DNA from: Galbibacter mesophilus
GTDB lineage: Bacteria > Bacteroidota > Bacteroidia > Flavobacteriales > Flavobacteriaceae
Reading direction: 5' to 3'
DNA length: 64,000 nt
Assembly (NCBI RefSeq): GCF_023721415.1
Contig: NZ_JAMQVC010000004.1
Coordinates: 124,001-188,000 of the forward strand
Of this stretch, positions 62,573 to 64,000 are shown piece after piece. The position numbers and the translations under genes are program-made. The notes under the pieces are model-generated. The model was not told the DNA's origin, searched no databases, and saw only the letters and a program-made list of their open reading frames with translations. Each line of letters begins with the position of its first letter. The stretch's first letter is position 1.

Positions 62573-63337
62573 ATGAAAAAAATTTTACTTATCATAACTT
62601 TTTTGACGTTTGGAATTTCTTTTTCCCAAGAAAATTCAGATGAGCTTAAAGGTCTTGTTTTTAATACTGCTGATGAAACGCCCATCGATAATGTGCACGT
62701 ACTTAACTTAAATCAAGTTATTGGTACCATTACCGATCAAAATGGGGAATTCACCATTCCTGCGCGCGTAAACGACACATTGTATTTTTCCTACATCGGT
62801 TTTAAAGAAATAAAAGTTCGGGTAACCAACGATATGCTTAAATTTCAGAATACGAAAATAGGCTTAACGGAGTTGGCATACGCTCTGGAAGAGGTGGTTG
62901 TAAAACCGTTTCAGCTAACTGGGTATTTGGAAATCGATGCCAAAAATATTCCTATCAATCAATCGGCACGCTATAGCATTTCTGGACTCAATTTTGGTTA
63001 TGAAGCAGGTAGCAGAAACCCCGGTGCTTTTTCCAATGTAATGGGTTCTATTTTCAATCCAGCGGATTTGTTGCACAATCTCTTCGGAAAGAAACCTCAG
63101 CAAATGAAAAAACTTCGGAAAATGCAGGAGGATGATAAAATACGAAGCTTATTGGCCACAAAATACGACAGGGAAACGCTCATGGCGCTGCTGCAAGTGG
63201 ACAAAGTAGATATCGAAGACATGCTTCGAAACTGTAATTATTCCGATAGTTTTATGGAAACCGCCAATGACCTACAAATACTGGATGCGATTAGCAATTG
63301 TTATGAGGAATATCGAGTATTGAATAGAGGGAATTAA
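62573..63337 (+). CDS. Exported protein with carboxypeptidase-regulatory-like domain
   Basis: A 254-residue protein. ATG at 62573 gives a signal peptide (MKKILLIITFLTFGISFSQ). Residues about 25-105 form a CarboxypepD_reg-like beta-sandwich (GLVFNTADETPIDNVHVLNL, then DTLYFSYIGFKEIKV), as at the N-terminus of TonB-dependent receptors, but no plug or barrel follows. The C-terminal ~130 residues are helical and basic. It is periplasmic and of unknown role. Confidence 0.85.
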   Translation: MKKILLIITFLTFGISFSQENSDELKGLVFNTADETPIDNVHVLNLNQVIGTITDQNGEFTIPARVNDTLYFSYIGFKEIKVRVTNDMLKFQNTKIGLTELAYALEEVVVKPFQLTGYLEIDAKNIPINQSARYSISGLNFGYEAGSRNPGAFSNVMGSIFNPADLLHNLFGKKPQQMKKLRKMQEDDKIRSLLATKYDRETLMALLQVDKVDIEDMLRNCNYSDSFMETANDLQILDAISNCYEEYRVLNRGN

Positions 63338-63446
63338 AAACATTCCCTTGGTTATTACATTTTCAGTTTACAATCTAAAAGGCTATACAACTTAGTATTC
63401 TTTCAATTTTCTAAAGTGGTAAACCAAATTCCACCTTTGAAAGACA

Positions 63447-63980
63447 TTAGAAGCTCATCGACCATTTACCGTAAACTCTACTTTCCGAACTCGAACTTGA
63501 AAATTGAGGATTATAGATTTGCTTTATCCCAGCTTCAAAAAGATGCTCATCAAACGTTGCCCTTAAACCTGCATTTATTTCACTTTGAGGAAAAAAGGGA
63601 GACTTATACAAATAATTCGTCGCGTCTGATTCATTTTCAGTTTTAAACAAATATTGACCATTGGCAAAAATAGTTAGGTTCTGGTTTAAACGATAGCTTA
63701 GTTCTCCACCGATATACGGATTTAAATCGGGGGTATTTGGAGAAAAAGGACTCGAAATCCATTTTTGTATTATTCCCGTTTTCAGACCTATTGTTAACCC
63801 ATTTTTTTCCAAATTAAGCCCATTATTGTAATACACATAACCTCCAACATTGGGAATGGACGTAAGATTTTTAGATTGCTTATATTTTAAATAATTGGAA
63901 AATAAACCATTTTCTTCCTGAGCATTTACAGAAGTCAACGACATTGTAAGAAGACAAACAACTATTTTATGTAATCCCAT
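63447..63980 (-). CDS. Predicted outer-membrane protein, unknown
   Basis: A 177-residue protein. ATG at 63980 is chosen over a TTG 15 bases upstream. It has a signal peptide (..SLTSVNAQ) and about eight amphipathic strands (GGYVYYNNGLNLE, LTIGLKTGI, NPYIGGELSYRL, VYGKWSMSF), ending in Phe. This suggests a small barrel. No family was recognised. It converges with the preceding gene. Confidence 0.75.
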   Translation of the reverse strand: MGLHKIVVCLLTMSLTSVNAQEENGLFSNYLKYKQSKNLTSIPNVGGYVYYNNGLNLEKNGLTIGLKTGIIQKWISSPFSPNTPDLNPYIGGELSYRLNQNLTIFANGQYLFKTENESDATNYLYKSPFFPQSEINAGLRATFDEHLFEAGIKQIYNPQFSSSSSESRVYGKWSMSF

Positions 63981-64000
63981 AATTAAAAATTTCAATTTAT

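Overview
The window reads as chromosomal DNA of a marine-type Flavobacteriaceae bacterium (phylum Bacteroidota). It is AT-rich. Several promoter-like sites match the Bacteroidota -7 box TAnnTTTG. TTG and GTG starts are common, and many exported proteins end their signal peptide in ..AQ or ..SQ. The family content (DUF2490, DUF2805/TIGR03643, DUF5060 glycosidase, Bat/MoxR operon, S1 sulfatases) is typical of that group. Genus cannot be fixed from sequence reading alone. I saw no tRNA, rRNA, CRISPR array, insertion sequence or prophage.

Layout. 1-14.4 kb is mostly housekeeping: OsmC, a LysM/periplasmic-binding protein, guaA, a PLP decarboxylase, PNPOx-like, phhB, a DnaQ-GIY-YIG nuclease, a K+ channel and miaA (an operon), ychF, a YitT membrane protein, and gdhA with a Rnk-like factor. 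14.7-16.3 kb is a repeat-rich gap holding an exact 21-nt-period tandem array between two copies of a dispersed repeat. 16.3-19.6 kb is a three-gene signalling operon (four-helix-bundle membrane sensor, soluble histidine kinase, NtrC-type regulator) preceded by a good sigma-54 promoter and an upstream palindrome, so it is probably autoregulated. 19.9-31.9 kb holds PfpI, DinB, an inactive-looking M1 peptidase/beta-barrel protein next to an active M1 peptidase, tandem patatins, a 3 x 128-bp hairpin repeat, TerB-like, an APS-reductase-type CysH and a glycoside hydrolase.

32-36.3 kb is a CsbD gene, a MITE-like inverted repeat, and a compact TetR - ABC1 kinase - photolyase - DUF2805 cluster behind a perfect palindrome. 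The photolyase lacks the usual Fe-S cysteines. 36.6-40.3 kb is a three-gene envelope operon (MORN-like, DUF2490, MORN). 40.4-43.2 kb is a two-subunit molybdenum hydroxylase.

43.4-56.1 kb, all on the minus strand, links three intact S1 sulfatases, a sulfatase relic with an internal deletion, and an outer-membrane protein to a complete MoxR - DUF58 - DUF4381 - BatA - BatB/C - BatD chaperone/VWA operon. All four sulfatase loci, including the relic, carry a similar C-run motif (G-run on the + strand) just upstream, suggesting one shared regulator. 56.2-64 kb holds a second 21-nt-period array upstream of an unknown helical protein, a 43-residue membrane protein, a Gfo/Idh/MocA oxidoreductase with a cystathionine beta-synthase, a DEAD-box helicase and two envelope proteins.

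The strongest leads for something undescribed are the sulfatase/MoxR-Bat linkage with its shared upstream motif, the two sequence-unrelated 21-nt arrays, and the sigma-54 sensor operon. Functions are assigned from recognisable motifs only; no database search was run.
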